NCBI RefSeq assembly: GCF_001597735.1
Contig: NZ_LUTS01000002.1
Location: 186,001-250,000, forward strand
Direction of reading: 5' to 3'
Source of the DNA: Neptuniibacter pectenicola
GTDB lineage: Bacteria > Pseudomonadota > Gammaproteobacteria > Pseudomonadales > Balneatricaceae
DNA length: 64,000 bases
The notes beneath the pieces are model-generated. The model saw only the letters and a program-made list of their open reading frames with translations, was not told the DNA's origin and did no database searches. Shown in pieces: positions 53,449 through 62,500 of this stretch. Position numbers and translations under genes: made by a program. The stretch's first letter is position 1; each line of letters begins with the position of its first letter.

Positions 53449-54726
53449 ATGGAATACACTGATAATACTGTCCTGATCGTTGATGATGAGCCCGCAGTTT
53501 TAAGTTCGTTAAAGCGTTTACTGCGTATTTTAAAGTGTCATGTCATTACAACCGTATCTGCGATAGAAGCGTTAGAGCTACTTAAAACTCACTCGGTCGA
53601 TATGGTTATTAGTGATATGCGTATGCCCGAAATGGCGGGCGAGTGCTTTTTAGAACAGGTTGCGAAAAACTTTCCAGACTGCGAACGTGTTGTGGTGAGC
53701 GGATATGCCGATGTACAAGCCACCATTGATGCGATTAATAAAGGCCAAGTCAGTCGTTTTATCTCTAAACCTTGGGAAGATGACGATGTACTTAACTTGG
53801 TTAAGCGCAGCTTTGAGCATGCACTACTTAAAAAAGAGAATGCGCGTTTAAGTGAAGAAACCAAACAACAAAACCTTGAGTTGCAAGCACTGAATGAGTC
53901 GCTGGATTTAAAAGTTCAGGCCCGTACAGAGCAGCTTAAAGTGGCAAACCAGAGTATAAAAAACAGCTATCGCGCAGTTGTGCGTATGTTTTCGACCCTG
54001 ACGGCGAGACGTTTAGGGGTTAAAGCCTCCAGTAATAACCAAACGTTAAACTTAATTTGCGCCACCGTGGCTAAACAAGCGGGCCTTGAAGGGAGTGAGC
54101 TTAAACAGCTCTATTTTGCGTGGCAGCTACGTCAGATCGGTAAACTCAGCTTTTCCGACGACCTGATAAGAGTCCCTTATCTCAAATTGGATGTGGAGCA
54201 GCAGCGCACGTTTCAAACCCACCCTTTATTAGCGCAGGCGGCTACCTTAATGGTTAAACCGCTGTATCCCGCCGGTAAGATCATCTCTCAACACAAAGAG
54301 TACCTTGATGGCACGGGTTACCCGAAAAAGCTAAAAGGTGATGAGATCAGTTATCGGGCGCAGGTGCTTGCGGTCGTCAATGATTACGTTGAACTCCTAT
54401 ACGGCTTTTATGATGAGCGCCCCTACAGTACGATCGAAGCGATCAACTATTTACAAACCACCGCAGCTGAACGTTATAACCAAAACATCGTCACTATCTT
54501 GATTGCCGCGATTAAAGCGTTAAGTGATACCGGCGATGCGATTAATGATAAATGTATTCACAGTGATCAGCTGGCAAAAGGCATGAAACTAACCCGCGAC
54601 CTTATCAGTGAAGAGGGGATAATGTTGTTGAGTGCAGGGCAGCGGTTAGATGATATCTCCATTGCCCGCATCCGTGAGATTGAATCGAACCTCGATGATG
54701 ATTTACAGATCTATGTCTCCCAATAA
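53449..54726 (+). CDS. Response regulator with degenerate HD-GYP domain
   Basis: 425 residues. REC (1-125) is intact with Asp56 ('MVISDMRMPEMAGE'). A coiled coil follows, then an HD-GYP fold (about 175-370) whose metal site is broken: the HD pair of LHDIGK is replaced ('LRQIGKL', Arg228-Gln229), and the later His-His-Glu is 'SQHKEYLDGTGYP'. It cannot be a normal c-di-GMP hydrolase. In known Hno networks a degenerate HD-GYP regulator (HnoD) modulates the EAL regulator; a similar role is inferred. Last gene of the rightward array. Confidence 0.9.
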   Translation: MEYTDNTVLIVDDEPAVLSSLKRLLRILKCHVITTVSAIEALELLKTHSVDMVISDMRMPEMAGECFLEQVAKNFPDCERVVVSGYADVQATIDAINKGQVSRFISKPWEDDDVLNLVKRSFEHALLKKENARLSEETKQQNLELQALNESLDLKVQARTEQLKVANQSIKNSYRAVVRMFSTLTARRLGVKASSNNQTLNLICATVAKQAGLEGSELKQLYFAWQLRQIGKLSFSDDLIRVPYLKLDVEQQRTFQTHPLLAQAATLMVKPLYPAGKIISQHKEYLDGTGYPKKLKGDEISYRAQVLAVVNDYVELLYGFYDERPYSTIEAINYLQTTAAERYNQNIVTILIAAIKALSDTGDAINDKCIHSDQLAKGMKLTRDLISEEGIMLLSAGQRLDDISIARIREIESNLDDDLQIYVSQ

Positions 54727-54766
54727 GGCTCGCTAGGAAGGCTGTACAAGTGCTCCTTACCTCCTG

Positions 54767-55255
54767 TTATAGGGCGCTATATTTAAGGGGCACGGCGGTG
54801 CTATCAACCACCTTCCGCATGATAAATGACGACTTAACCCCCGTGACACCTTGTATACGGGTGATTTTTCCCAACAAAATGTCTTGATATCGATCCATAT
54901 CGGGTACGGCGACTTTAAGCTGATAGTCTGCATCATGCCCCGTAATCAGGTAGCACTCCATCACTTCAGGCAAGGTTTGGATCGTACGCTCAAACGCTTC
55001 AAATCGTTCAGGAATATGTTTATCCATACTAATATGCAGTATGACAAAGAGATTAAGTCCTACCGAGCGTTCATTTAAACGCACAACACGATCACGGATA
55101 ACGCCAGATTCCTCTAACGCTTTGACCCGTCGGGAGCAGGGTGCCGCAGTTAAACCTACCTGTTCCGCTAAATCCTGATTGGAAAGCTCCCCATTATCTT
55201 GTAGCGCGTGCAATATTTTTAGGTCAAAGCGGTCGAGGTGGATGTTTTTTTTCAT
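54767..55255 (-). CDS. Lrp/AsnC-family transcriptional regulator
   Basis: 162 residues: N-terminal helix-turn-helix ('LDRFDLKILHALQDNGELSN', 'DLAEQVGLTAAPCSRRVKAL') and C-terminal RAM domain ('MECYLITGHDADYQLKVAVP', 'ITRIQGVTGVKSSFIMRKV'). Divergent from leuA across a 400-bp gap containing two TTGCGCAA palindromes, so it may control itself and leuA. Not the global Lrp itself, judging by the sequence in the N-terminal helix; the ligand is probably an amino acid. Confidence 0.92.
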   Translation of the reverse strand: MKKNIHLDRFDLKILHALQDNGELSNQDLAEQVGLTAAPCSRRVKALEESGVIRDRVVRLNERSVGLNLFVILHISMDKHIPERFEAFERTIQTLPEVMECYLITGHDADYQLKVAVPDMDRYQDILLGKITRIQGVTGVKSSFIMRKVVDSTAVPLKYSAL

Positions 55256-55312
55256 GATATTTTAACTGCTAGCAATAATATGTGTGTTTTTAGTGTATTT
55301 GCTTTTTTAATA

Positions 55313-55360
55313 TTGCGCAAATGATTAAATATTTAATGAATTAGAACGGTAATTGCGCAA
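55313..55360. promoter_or_regulatory. Two TTGCGCAA palindromes 40 bp apart upstream of the Lrp-type gene
   Basis: 'ttgcgcaa' at 55313-55320 and at 55353-55360 share flanks ('att' before each). The 40-bp distance places them on the same DNA face, as expected for an octameric Lrp-type regulator. Likely its operator. Confidence 0.45.
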
Positions 55361-55556
55361 GGTACGCTATAAACTTGTTTCTATCAGTTAAGGAGCAGGT
55401 TTCGTCCCAAACGGAACCGGTTTATGGGTTAAAAATCACAGCGTCATCCCGATGTGAGGGAGTTATCACCATCCGTGAGCCTCTCCAGCCCTAAGGTTTT
55501 ATCGAACCTATCCTGAGTGCCAAAAGCAGATAACTGAGCCCGTACTGTATTAAGTA

Positions 55557-55599
55557 CCCCGCTGTCCCATTCCACTTGAATGTTGACAGCGGGTTTTAA
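55557..55599 (+). promoter_or_regulatory. Terminator-type hairpin in the leuA leader (putative attenuator)
   Basis: CCCGCTGTC (55558-55566) pairs with GACAGCGGG (55585-55593) across an 18-nt loop and is followed by TTTT. It ends about 60 bp before the leuA start. A leader reading frame from GTG 55454 to TGA 55514 has four Leu in twenty codons, but no clear ribosome binding site, so peptide-based attenuation is only a possibility. Confidence 0.5.
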
Positions 55600-55655
55600 T
55601 GTAAAGTCGTTGTAGACATAAAAAATTGTGCATTACTGAACCGTAGGTAAGCGTT

Positions 55656-57335
55656 ATGTTTGATCATAAAAAATATCGTCGTTTTGAAACCGTCCGTTTA
55701 ACGGATCGTACATGGCCAGATCAAGAGATCAATAAAGCACCCGATTGGTGTAGTGTTGACCTGCGTGATGGTAATCAAGCGCTGGTAAACCCTATGTCAG
55801 TTGCGCAGAAAACCCGCATGTTCAGCTTATTGGTTAAGCTAGGCTTTAAAGAGATTGAAGTGGGTTTTCCTTCCGCCTCCCAGCCGGATTTTGATTTTGT
55901 CCGTAAGTTGATCGAAGAGGATCGCATCCCTGATGATGTAACAATTCAGGTACTAACCCAAGCGCGGGAAGCATTGATCAAACGTACTTATGAAGCGCTT
56001 GCCGGTGTTAAACGCGCCAATGTGCATGTGTATAACTCCACATCCATCGTCCAGCGCGAACAAGTATTTAATATGAGCCGTGACGAGATAAAAGCGATTG
56101 CGACTCAAGGAGCGCGTTGGGTTCGCGATTATGCGGCTCAATACCCGGCAACTGCATGGGAGTTTCAATACTCACCTGAAAGCTTTACCGGAACCGAGAT
56201 CGACTACGCCGTTGAGGTGTGTGATGCGGTGATCGCCGAATGGGAACCTGAAAACGGCCAAAAAATCGTGATCAACTTACCCGCAACGGTCGAGATGTCA
56301 TCGCCCAATGTGTATGCCGATCAGATAGAGTACTTCTGCCGTCACCTTAAACAGCGAGATAAAATTCGTATCAGTTTGCATACCCACAATGACCGTGGCT
56401 GCGGCGTTGCAGCGGCTGAGTTGGGTGTAATGGCCGGTGCAGACCGTGTTGAAGGGACATTGATCGGCAACGGTGAACGTACCGGCAATATGGATATAGT
56501 GACCATGGGGATGAACTTGTACTCTCAAGGTGTCGATCCTGAGTTAGACTTTTCCAATATTCCCGAGATTATTGATGTGGTGGAATACTGTACTGAGCTA
56601 CCGGTTGCTGCACGTCACCCTTGGGCGGGCGAGTTGGTCTACACTGCATTTTCCGGCAGTCATCAAGACGCGATTAGAAAATCAGTTAACTACCATACTG
56701 AGCATCAACAAACCCATTGGAATGTAGCGTATCTACCGATCGATCCACGGGATATTGGTCGTGAATATGAAGCGGTTATTCGTATCAACAGCCAAAGCGG
56801 TAAAGGCGGTGTCGCCCTTGTTTTGGAACGGGATTTTGGTATTGAGCTACCTAAGTGGATGCATGCGCCTTTGAGTCAGCAGGTACAGCAGGCAGCTGAA
56901 ACCCAAGGGGTGGAGCTATCTGCGGTGACCATTAAAACTATTTATGAGCAAAGCCTTGTCAGCGTACCTGCTCAATGGCAACTAAATGACTATGAGCTGC
57001 ATACAGACTCAAACCAAGTGAGTGCACAGTTTAGCATTGGTGAGGCCCAATTCTCAGGTAAAGGAGCTGGCGCCCTAGAAGCATTGTGTGATGCCTTGGC
57101 CAAGCAGTACCAATGTGAGATTGAAGTCAGCCATTTTGATGAGCACTCAATCGGCGCCGGTACGGATGCCCAAGCTTTGGCTTCTATCTGTGTTGCTATC
57201 AATGGTGCGCTAGAGTACGCCGTTGCGACCAATGAGGATACCTCAGCCGCTGCACTGCAGGCGATGCTAACTGCCTTTAGCCGTCAAGCAGTTAAAGCCG
57301 AACCGAGCGCACAAGGCACCGAACAAGTCGCCTAA
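55656..57335 (+). CDS. leuA: 2-isopropylmalate synthase (long, type 2)
   Basis: First committed step of leucine synthesis. 559 residues: 'YRRFETVRLTDRTWPDQEIN' and 'VDLRDGNQALVNPMSVAQK' (metal-binding Asp, active-site Arg), 'RISLHTHNDRGCGVAAAELG' (His pair), 'VEGTLIGNGERTGNMDIVTM', and a C-terminal regulatory LeuA dimer domain ('GAGALEALCDALAKQY'). The longer N-terminal lead groups it with the actinobacterial-type enzyme also found in many gammaproteobacteria. No other leu gene is adjacent. Confidence 0.96.
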   Translation: MFDHKKYRRFETVRLTDRTWPDQEINKAPDWCSVDLRDGNQALVNPMSVAQKTRMFSLLVKLGFKEIEVGFPSASQPDFDFVRKLIEEDRIPDDVTIQVLTQAREALIKRTYEALAGVKRANVHVYNSTSIVQREQVFNMSRDEIKAIATQGARWVRDYAAQYPATAWEFQYSPESFTGTEIDYAVEVCDAVIAEWEPENGQKIVINLPATVEMSSPNVYADQIEYFCRHLKQRDKIRISLHTHNDRGCGVAAAELGVMAGADRVEGTLIGNGERTGNMDIVTMGMNLYSQGVDPELDFSNIPEIIDVVEYCTELPVAARHPWAGELVYTAFSGSHQDAIRKSVNYHTEHQQTHWNVAYLPIDPRDIGREYEAVIRINSQSGKGGVALVLERDFGIELPKWMHAPLSQQVQQAAETQGVELSAVTIKTIYEQSLVSVPAQWQLNDYELHTDSNQVSAQFSIGEAQFSGKGAGALEALCDALAKQYQCEIEVSHFDEHSIGAGTDAQALASICVAINGALEYAVATNEDTSAAALQAMLTAFSRQAVKAEPSAQGTEQVA

Positions 57336-57400
57336 GGTAGTAAGCGTTGTAGTGATGTTAACTAAAATCGCTTGAGTAAAGGCTACGCACAATCCTAAAG

Positions 57401-57428
57401 CCCGCTTTTTAGTTAAAGCGGGTTTTTT
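57401..57428 (+). terminator. Terminator of leuA
   Basis: CCCGCTTT-ttagtt-AAAGCGGG stem (57401-57422) followed by TTTTTT. Confidence 0.92.
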
Positions 57429-57499
57429 ATGCTGCCGAATAAGCAAAGGGTGAAGGTGCGTATCCTTAAAGGCTATTTCCTGTACTTATCCGGCAATGT

Positions 57500-57566
57500 T
57501 CCGTACAGATTGAGTTGCTTTAATAAGTATTCTATAATTTGGACATAGTACGGATACTTTCCGTAC
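57500..57566 (+). promoter_or_regulatory. Promoter and operator of the DUF1778/GNAT toxin-antitoxin operon
   Basis: TTGAGT (57510-57515), exactly 17 bp, and TATAAT (57533-57538) form a near-consensus sigma70 promoter. Half-sites TCCGTAC occur at 57500-57506 and 57560-57566, with the inverted GTACGGA at 57548-57554, so a palindrome with a 5-bp centre lies over the start site and a third half-site just upstream of -35. This fits cooperative binding by the ribbon-helix-helix antitoxin. Confidence 0.75.
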
Positions 57567-57578
57567 GCTGGAGGGCGC

Positions 57579-57848
57579 ATGGCAACGGCACGTTTAGATA
57601 TTCGTCTTGATGAAGAGATTAAGGTAAAAGCAGAAAAAGCCTCAGCATTACTTGGTTTGAAGAGTTTGACTGAGTATGTTGTTAGGGTAATGGATGAGGA
57701 TGCAACTCACGTAATTGAAGCGCACGAAAGTATGGTTGTTAAAGACAATGTCTTTGACGAATTTATGGCGGCCTGTGACAAGGCTAACGCACCCAATCAG
57801 GCATTGCTTGATGCAGTACAGCTTGCAGATGAGAGCGGTATCAAGTGA
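57579..57848 (+). CDS. DUF1778 (TacA-type) antitoxin
   Basis: 89 residues. N-terminal ribbon-helix-helix DNA-binding part ('TARLDIRLDEEIKVKAEKAS', 'LLGLKSLTEYVVRVMDEDA') and a C-terminal toxin-binding tail ('NVFDEFMAACDKANAPNQAL'), the DUF1778 pattern of TacA/AtaR antitoxins. Strong ribosome binding site 'ggaggg'. Overlaps the toxin by 4 bp (GTGA). Expected to repress the operon through the operator just upstream and to neutralise the acetyltransferase. Confidence 0.93.
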   Translation: MATARLDIRLDEEIKVKAEKASALLGLKSLTEYVVRVMDEDATHVIEAHESMVVKDNVFDEFMAACDKANAPNQALLDAVQLADESGIK

Positions 57849-58381
57849 GGTGGGGTAAAACCTTCGTTGAGCTGAGTAAATCAGAACATGATCGTAATCC
57901 GTTTGATTGCGGCGAAGAAAAGTTAAATAACTTCATAAAAACACAAGCCGTTAAGCACATGCAAGCGAGTATCAGTCGTACCATGGTGTTGCCTAGTGCT
58001 TTACCGCTGCCCAATCAGAAGTACGCGATTTGTGCATTTTATACGGTCGCGCCTAGCTCGATTAGTCGTGAAACCCTGCCTGTTCATATAGCAAAGAAAC
58101 TCCCTCGATATCCAATTCCTGTATTTCTACTAGCGCAACTTGCCGTACACAAAGAATTTCAGGGAGAAGGTTTAGGAAAGGTTAGCCTGATCCGTGCGCT
58201 AAAGTACCTATGGGATGTTAATCAGCATATGAGAGCTTATGCTGTCGTTGTCGATTGTCTGACCGATTCAGCGCAAGCGTTTTATGCAATGTTTGGCTTT
58301 AAAAGGCTGTGTGAGCACAATGGGCATATGCGTATGTACTTACCGATGAAAACGTTAGCGCAGCTGTTTAATCAGCCGTAA
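57845..58381 (+). CDS. GNAT acetyltransferase toxin (TacT/AtaT type)
   Basis: 178 residues starting at GTG 57845, translationally coupled to the antitoxin. 'FDCGEEKLNNFIKTQAVKHM' is the conserved N-terminal region, 'VFLLAQLAVHKEFQGEGLGK' contains the acetyl-CoA binding QGEGLG loop, and 'DSAQAFYAMFGFKRLCEHNG' holds the conserved Tyr. Known members acetylate the amino group of aminoacyl-tRNAs and stop translation. The key motifs look intact, so it should be active. Confidence 0.93.
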   Translation: MRWGKTFVELSKSEHDRNPFDCGEEKLNNFIKTQAVKHMQASISRTMVLPSALPLPNQKYAICAFYTVAPSSISRETLPVHIAKKLPRYPIPVFLLAQLAVHKEFQGEGLGKVSLIRALKYLWDVNQHMRAYAVVVDCLTDSAQAFYAMFGFKRLCEHNGHMRMYLPMKTLAQLFNQP

Positions 58382-58415
58382 TTTATAGCATTATATCGCT
58401 TAGAAGGATTTAAGT

Positions 58416-58712
58416 ATGAGTACACGAATTTTTTTTGACAAAATAAAAAATGATACACAGCAGCTAATTTCAGATATTGAGAGTGAATTAAATCTAGAGT
58501 CTGTACCTGAACGGTATGCACAGTTAAAAGCTGAAGTTGGTAACTCTTTAAAGCTAAACGATGGAAGTAAAGATCAAACATATGCTGAATCTATTCTGGA
58601 GTTTTATAATCGATTAAAACCAAATTCTGGTTCCAATGATCATAAAAAAATCTTCAATGCATTAATTGATGGTTTTGATCTATTAGAGTGGACAGAGAAA
58701 AATGGTGAATAA
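58416..58712 (+). CDS. Small hypothetical protein downstream of the toxin
   Basis: 98 residues, ATG with 'aaggattta' at proper spacing, 34 bp after the toxin stop. Acidic, helical ('MSTRIFFDKIKNDTQQLISD', 'LKPNSGSNDHKKIFNALIDG'). No signal peptide or membrane segment. Family not recognised. AT-rich compared with its neighbours, and could be cargo carried with the toxin-antitoxin pair. Confidence 0.6.
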   Translation: MSTRIFFDKIKNDTQQLISDIESELNLESVPERYAQLKAEVGNSLKLNDGSKDQTYAESILEFYNRLKPNSGSNDHKKIFNALIDGFDLLEWTEKNGE

Positions 58713-58787
58713 GCATTGCGATAGGTTTGAACATTGTTCAGCCTCTCTGTGGGTAATTCGTATGGTTAGTCTAGTGTTAAGTTTACC

Positions 58788-58889
58788 AAGGTGAAGTAGG
58801 GACAGACACTCATTAAAGCAGTTGGTTCATTAGGTACTAAGGTGAAGTAGGGACAGACACTCATTAAAGCAGTTGGTTCATTAGGTACT
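58788..58889. repeat. Perfect 51-bp tandem duplication with RAYT-type motif
   Basis: Units 58788-58838 and 58839-58889 are identical and contain 'tagggacagacactcattaa', a reverse-orientation variant of the GTGCCTGTCCC motif seen at 1956, 3886 and 3963. No transposase gene is nearby. The rest of 58713-59003 shows nothing recognisable. Confidence 0.85.
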
Positions 58890-59003
58890 GGCATCCATTA
58901 AAACAAGTGCCTTTTTCCGTTTCATATAATAGATAATTAGCGCTAACCAACAGCCGAATAGTAGATATTAGACTGGTGTGTTCGTTCGCGGAGTTGATAG
59001 ATC

Positions 59004-59073
59004 ATAAAAACTAAACCGATGATGACTCATCGGTTTAGTTGTTTTAGCGCAGGCTAACTTTTATTTTAAGCGG
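59004..59073. repeat. 70-bp dispersed repeat, copy 1 (with terminator)
   Basis: Aligns with 63929-64000: same hairpin, then 'ttagttgttttag' and a diverged tail including 'ggctaacttt' and 'ttaagcgg'. The two copies bracket the hybrid kinase/HD-GYP pair. Confidence 0.85.
59010..59045. terminator. Terminator hairpin within 70-bp repeat, copy 1
   Basis: A perfect 13-bp stem ACTAAACCGATGA / TCATCGGTTTAGT with a 4-nt loop followed by 'tgtttta'; 'aaaaa' on the other side makes it usable by the minus-strand small gene. Confidence 0.85.
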
Positions 59074-59259
59074 GAACGCCTGCTGCTTTATCCATCCTTC
59101 TGGTACATAGTCACCCACCACCCGATAGGCTTCTGGCCACTAGTTTTTCCCCCGTACGGCGGTGCCGAAACGGTAATCAATAAAAGCAACGTGTGCGGCA
59201 TAGTGTGCTACACCTAAGGCCAGGCATTTTTTAACGTTTTCTTTAACGTTGTTATTCAT
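59044..59259 (-). pseudogene. Small gene broken by an in-frame amber codon
   Basis: Minus-strand frame from ATG 59259 ('MNNNVKENVKKCLALGVAHY') to TAA 59044, 71 sense/stop positions with a TAG at codon 40 (59140-59142). Reading continues in the same frame ('WPEAYRVVGDYVPEGWIK') as clearly protein-like sequence, ending near 'AFPLKIKVSLR'. A diverged copy of its 3' end lies at the right edge of the window. Family unknown; the Tyr/Val/Gly-rich 'RVVGDYVPEGW' motif may help a search. Confidence 0.6.
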
Positions 59260-59584
59260 AAAGCATACAGCCGGAAAACTGTACATTAATATGCAGTAAT
59301 GGGTATAGGTAGGTACGCTTTAAGGGAGGCGGTCCAGTATTTAGCACGTGAATAGGTTGGAATCATTATTCACTAGGCTTCTTGTTTTTAGATGATACGG
59401 TGTGCTGAAAAATAGCGGTGAGTGAAACGTTGTAAGTCGTTAAAGCCGCTCGCGTTTTATTGCTATTCATGTAATATTTTTATTGTTGTATCAGTCGTTG
59501 TTTATTATTGGCCATGAGTTGTATTGGGCGTTCCATGACTGCTGTTTGGTATCTAAATTTTATTAATAGATAAAATAAGGTGGA
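59260..59584. other. 325-bp intergenic region before the hybrid kinase
   Basis: AT-rich, no supported gene. 'aaggtgg' just before 59585 is the ribosome binding site. I could not identify a convincing promoter or repeat here. Confidence 0.5.
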
Positions 59585-62500
59585 ATGATGGATTGGCTAG
59601 TCGAGTTTTTTCGTTACCCTGACGATAATCTCTTAGTGTCAGGCACTTATGATTTAACCCTTGTTGGCTTGTCTGTTTTTCTTGCCATTTTTTCTTCTTT
59701 TATGGCTTTACAGTTGGTTTCTCAAACTGAAGATTTTACCAGTTCCCTTCAACGTAAATTGGCGCTGCTTGCGGGTAGTTTTGCGTTGGGTTGTGGTGTT
59801 TGGTCAATGCACTTTATTGGGATGCTTGCGTTTGATTTATGCACGACGGTCGACTATGACTGGAAATTGACAATCATATCTATGTTGCCAAGCATTGCCG
59901 CTTCATGGGTTGCGCTAAACATTATTGCAAAACCTAACGCAACGAATGTGGAGCTCGTTATTGGCGGTACGTTAGTTGGTGCAGGCATTGGTATAATGCA
60001 CTATGTAGGCATGGAAGCGATGCAAATGGCACCGCTTGTACGTTATGACATTACTTATTTTGTATTATCTATTGCATGCGCTGTTACGTTGGCCATCCTT
60101 TCTTTATCGGTGCGTTTTGGTATTCGTCGTTTTCACCGCTTTCACGTGTCGGAATTAAATTTAAATGTAATCAGTGCCGTTATTATGGGGCTAGCAATTT
60201 CAGGTATGCATTACATTGGCATGCTGGCTGCCCGTTTTATTAGCTATGGGGAGTTAATTAAGGATGATTCGAGTACAGACAGTGCATTTTTGTCTATAGG
60301 GATAGCGATTATTGTCCTGTTTACCACGTTTTTTGTATTAGGTGTTAACCTCGTTATCAAATACCGAGATGTTTCTCTGAGTACCCGTAGTAATGAAAAA
60401 CGTTTAAAAGCCATAATGGAGACTGCAGTCGATGGTGTGGTAACCATCAATGCGCACGGTTTTATAATGGATGCTAATAATGCCGTCACAACCATTTTAG
60501 GGTGGAAACCTGATGAGTTAACTGGAAAAAATGTTTCTATACTGACGCCTCCCGAGATCGCTCATCAGCATGATTCCTTTCTTGAACGCTACCTAAAGAC
60601 TCATGAAGCCAAAATAATTGGTAAAGGGCGAGAAGTAGATGCCTTACATAAGTTAGGTCATAGAGTACCTATACGGCTAGCAATTGGTCATGTGCAGCTG
60701 CCTAATGAAGACTTTTTTGTTGGTTTTATCTCAGATATTAGTGCACGTCTTGATATGGAAAAAAATATTCGCGAAAGCGAAGAAAAGTTCCGGACTTTGA
60801 TTGGCAATATTCCAGGAGCCGCTTACCGCTGCAACTGCGATAAAGATTGGCATATGCAATTTGTAAGTGAAGCGGTTGAAGGTATTACGGGTTATACCGC
60901 TGAAGAGTTCCTTGAACAGAATAATAAAGTGTCTTTTGGTCATATTATTCACCCTGACGATGTTGAACTTACTAATGGTGTTGTTGAAACGACTGAGGGG
61001 TTTCAGGTTGAATATCGGATTTATCATAAAGACGGCAGTATTCGTTGGGTGCTAGATGCGGGTATCTGTATACGTGATGAACAAGGTGAAATTGTTTGCC
61101 TAGACGGTTTTTTAATGGATATCACCGAGCGCAAGTTGATGGAACATCAGCTGGTGCAAGAAAAAGAGCGCGCAGAGCGGGCTACAGCGATTAAGAGTGA
61201 GTTCCTAGCTAACATGAGTCATGAAATCCGTACGCCTATGAATGCGATACTGGGCTTTAGTGAAATATTGTTGGATTCAGATTTATCGAATGATCAACGC
61301 AAACATCTGTGTATTATCAGTAATGCTGCACATTCTTTGCTGCACTTAATTGATGATATTCTCGATAGTGCAAAAATGGAAAAGGGCAAGCTGACACTGG
61401 AGCATCTACACTTTTCACTGAGGCAGCAGCTAGACTTGGTTATATCCACTATGTGGGTACAAGCGCGTAAAAAATCGTTAGCTTTGGAGCTAGAGATTGA
61501 TCCTGAGATACAGGAGTTTTATGTTGGGGCGCGAGATCGAATCCGCCAGGTGCTTATTAATTTAATAGGTAACGCTATCAAGTTTACTAAACAAGGCCGT
61601 GTGGTTTTGCAGGTGACTCTGGCTGAAGAAGGTTTTGTGCACTTTAAGGTTAGTGATACAGGCATTGGTATTTCTGCAGATAGACTAGAGCATATTTTTG
61701 ATCCGTTCACTCAAGCAGATGCTTCAATGACGCGTCGCTTTGGGGGGACTGGGTTAGGTACTTCAATTAGTAAGCAACTAGTTGAATTAATGGGGGGGAG
61801 TATATCTGTTAGTAGTGTTGTTGGTGAGGGTAGTTGTTTTGAATTTAGCATTCCTCTTACTGTTGGTGATGCAGATAAAGCAGCTACAGAGAGTGCTCAA
61901 ACAATATCGCTAGAGCCAATGAGTATACTCATAGCTGATGATATTAAGCAAAACCGAGAGCTTCTTAAGTTGTACTTCGGTCGGCAGGGGCATCGCGTTA
62001 CCACTGCAAGCGACGGTGAGGGTGCAACGAAATTAATAAAACAACACCCGTTTGATGTAGTGCTAATGGATGTGCAAATGCCTATTATTGATGGGCATAT
62101 GGCCGCTCGAATTGTAAGAGAATGGGAAAAACAACAGAGCCGTCCCCCAGTTCCTATTATCGCCTTAACCGCTAGTGTCCTAGAAGAGGATAAGGTTGCT
62201 GCTCGCGAAGCCGGTATGGATGGCTTTGCCAGTAAACCGGTTAACTTTAATGAGCTAACAGCAGAAATTGCGCGTCTCACCGGTAAGTCGCTTAGGGCTG
62301 TGGATACTGAGCAAGACTGTTTAGTCGCTGCAAGTAATGGCTTGGTAAATATGCAAGAGGCGCTGAGTTTATGGCAAGAGAGCAGTATATATATCAAAGA
62401 ATTAAGTCTTTTTTTACAGCAAAATAGTAACTTAATTGCGACATTAAATAATTTAGTTACCAGCAACGATGCCCCTGCATTGTTGCAGAAAGCGCATAGT

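Noticed and set aside
31990-55630. Shared 'gttgtagacataaaaaa' at about 31990 and 55612
   Set aside because: Only about 16 bp match with no structure; likely chance or a minor AT-rich coincidence.
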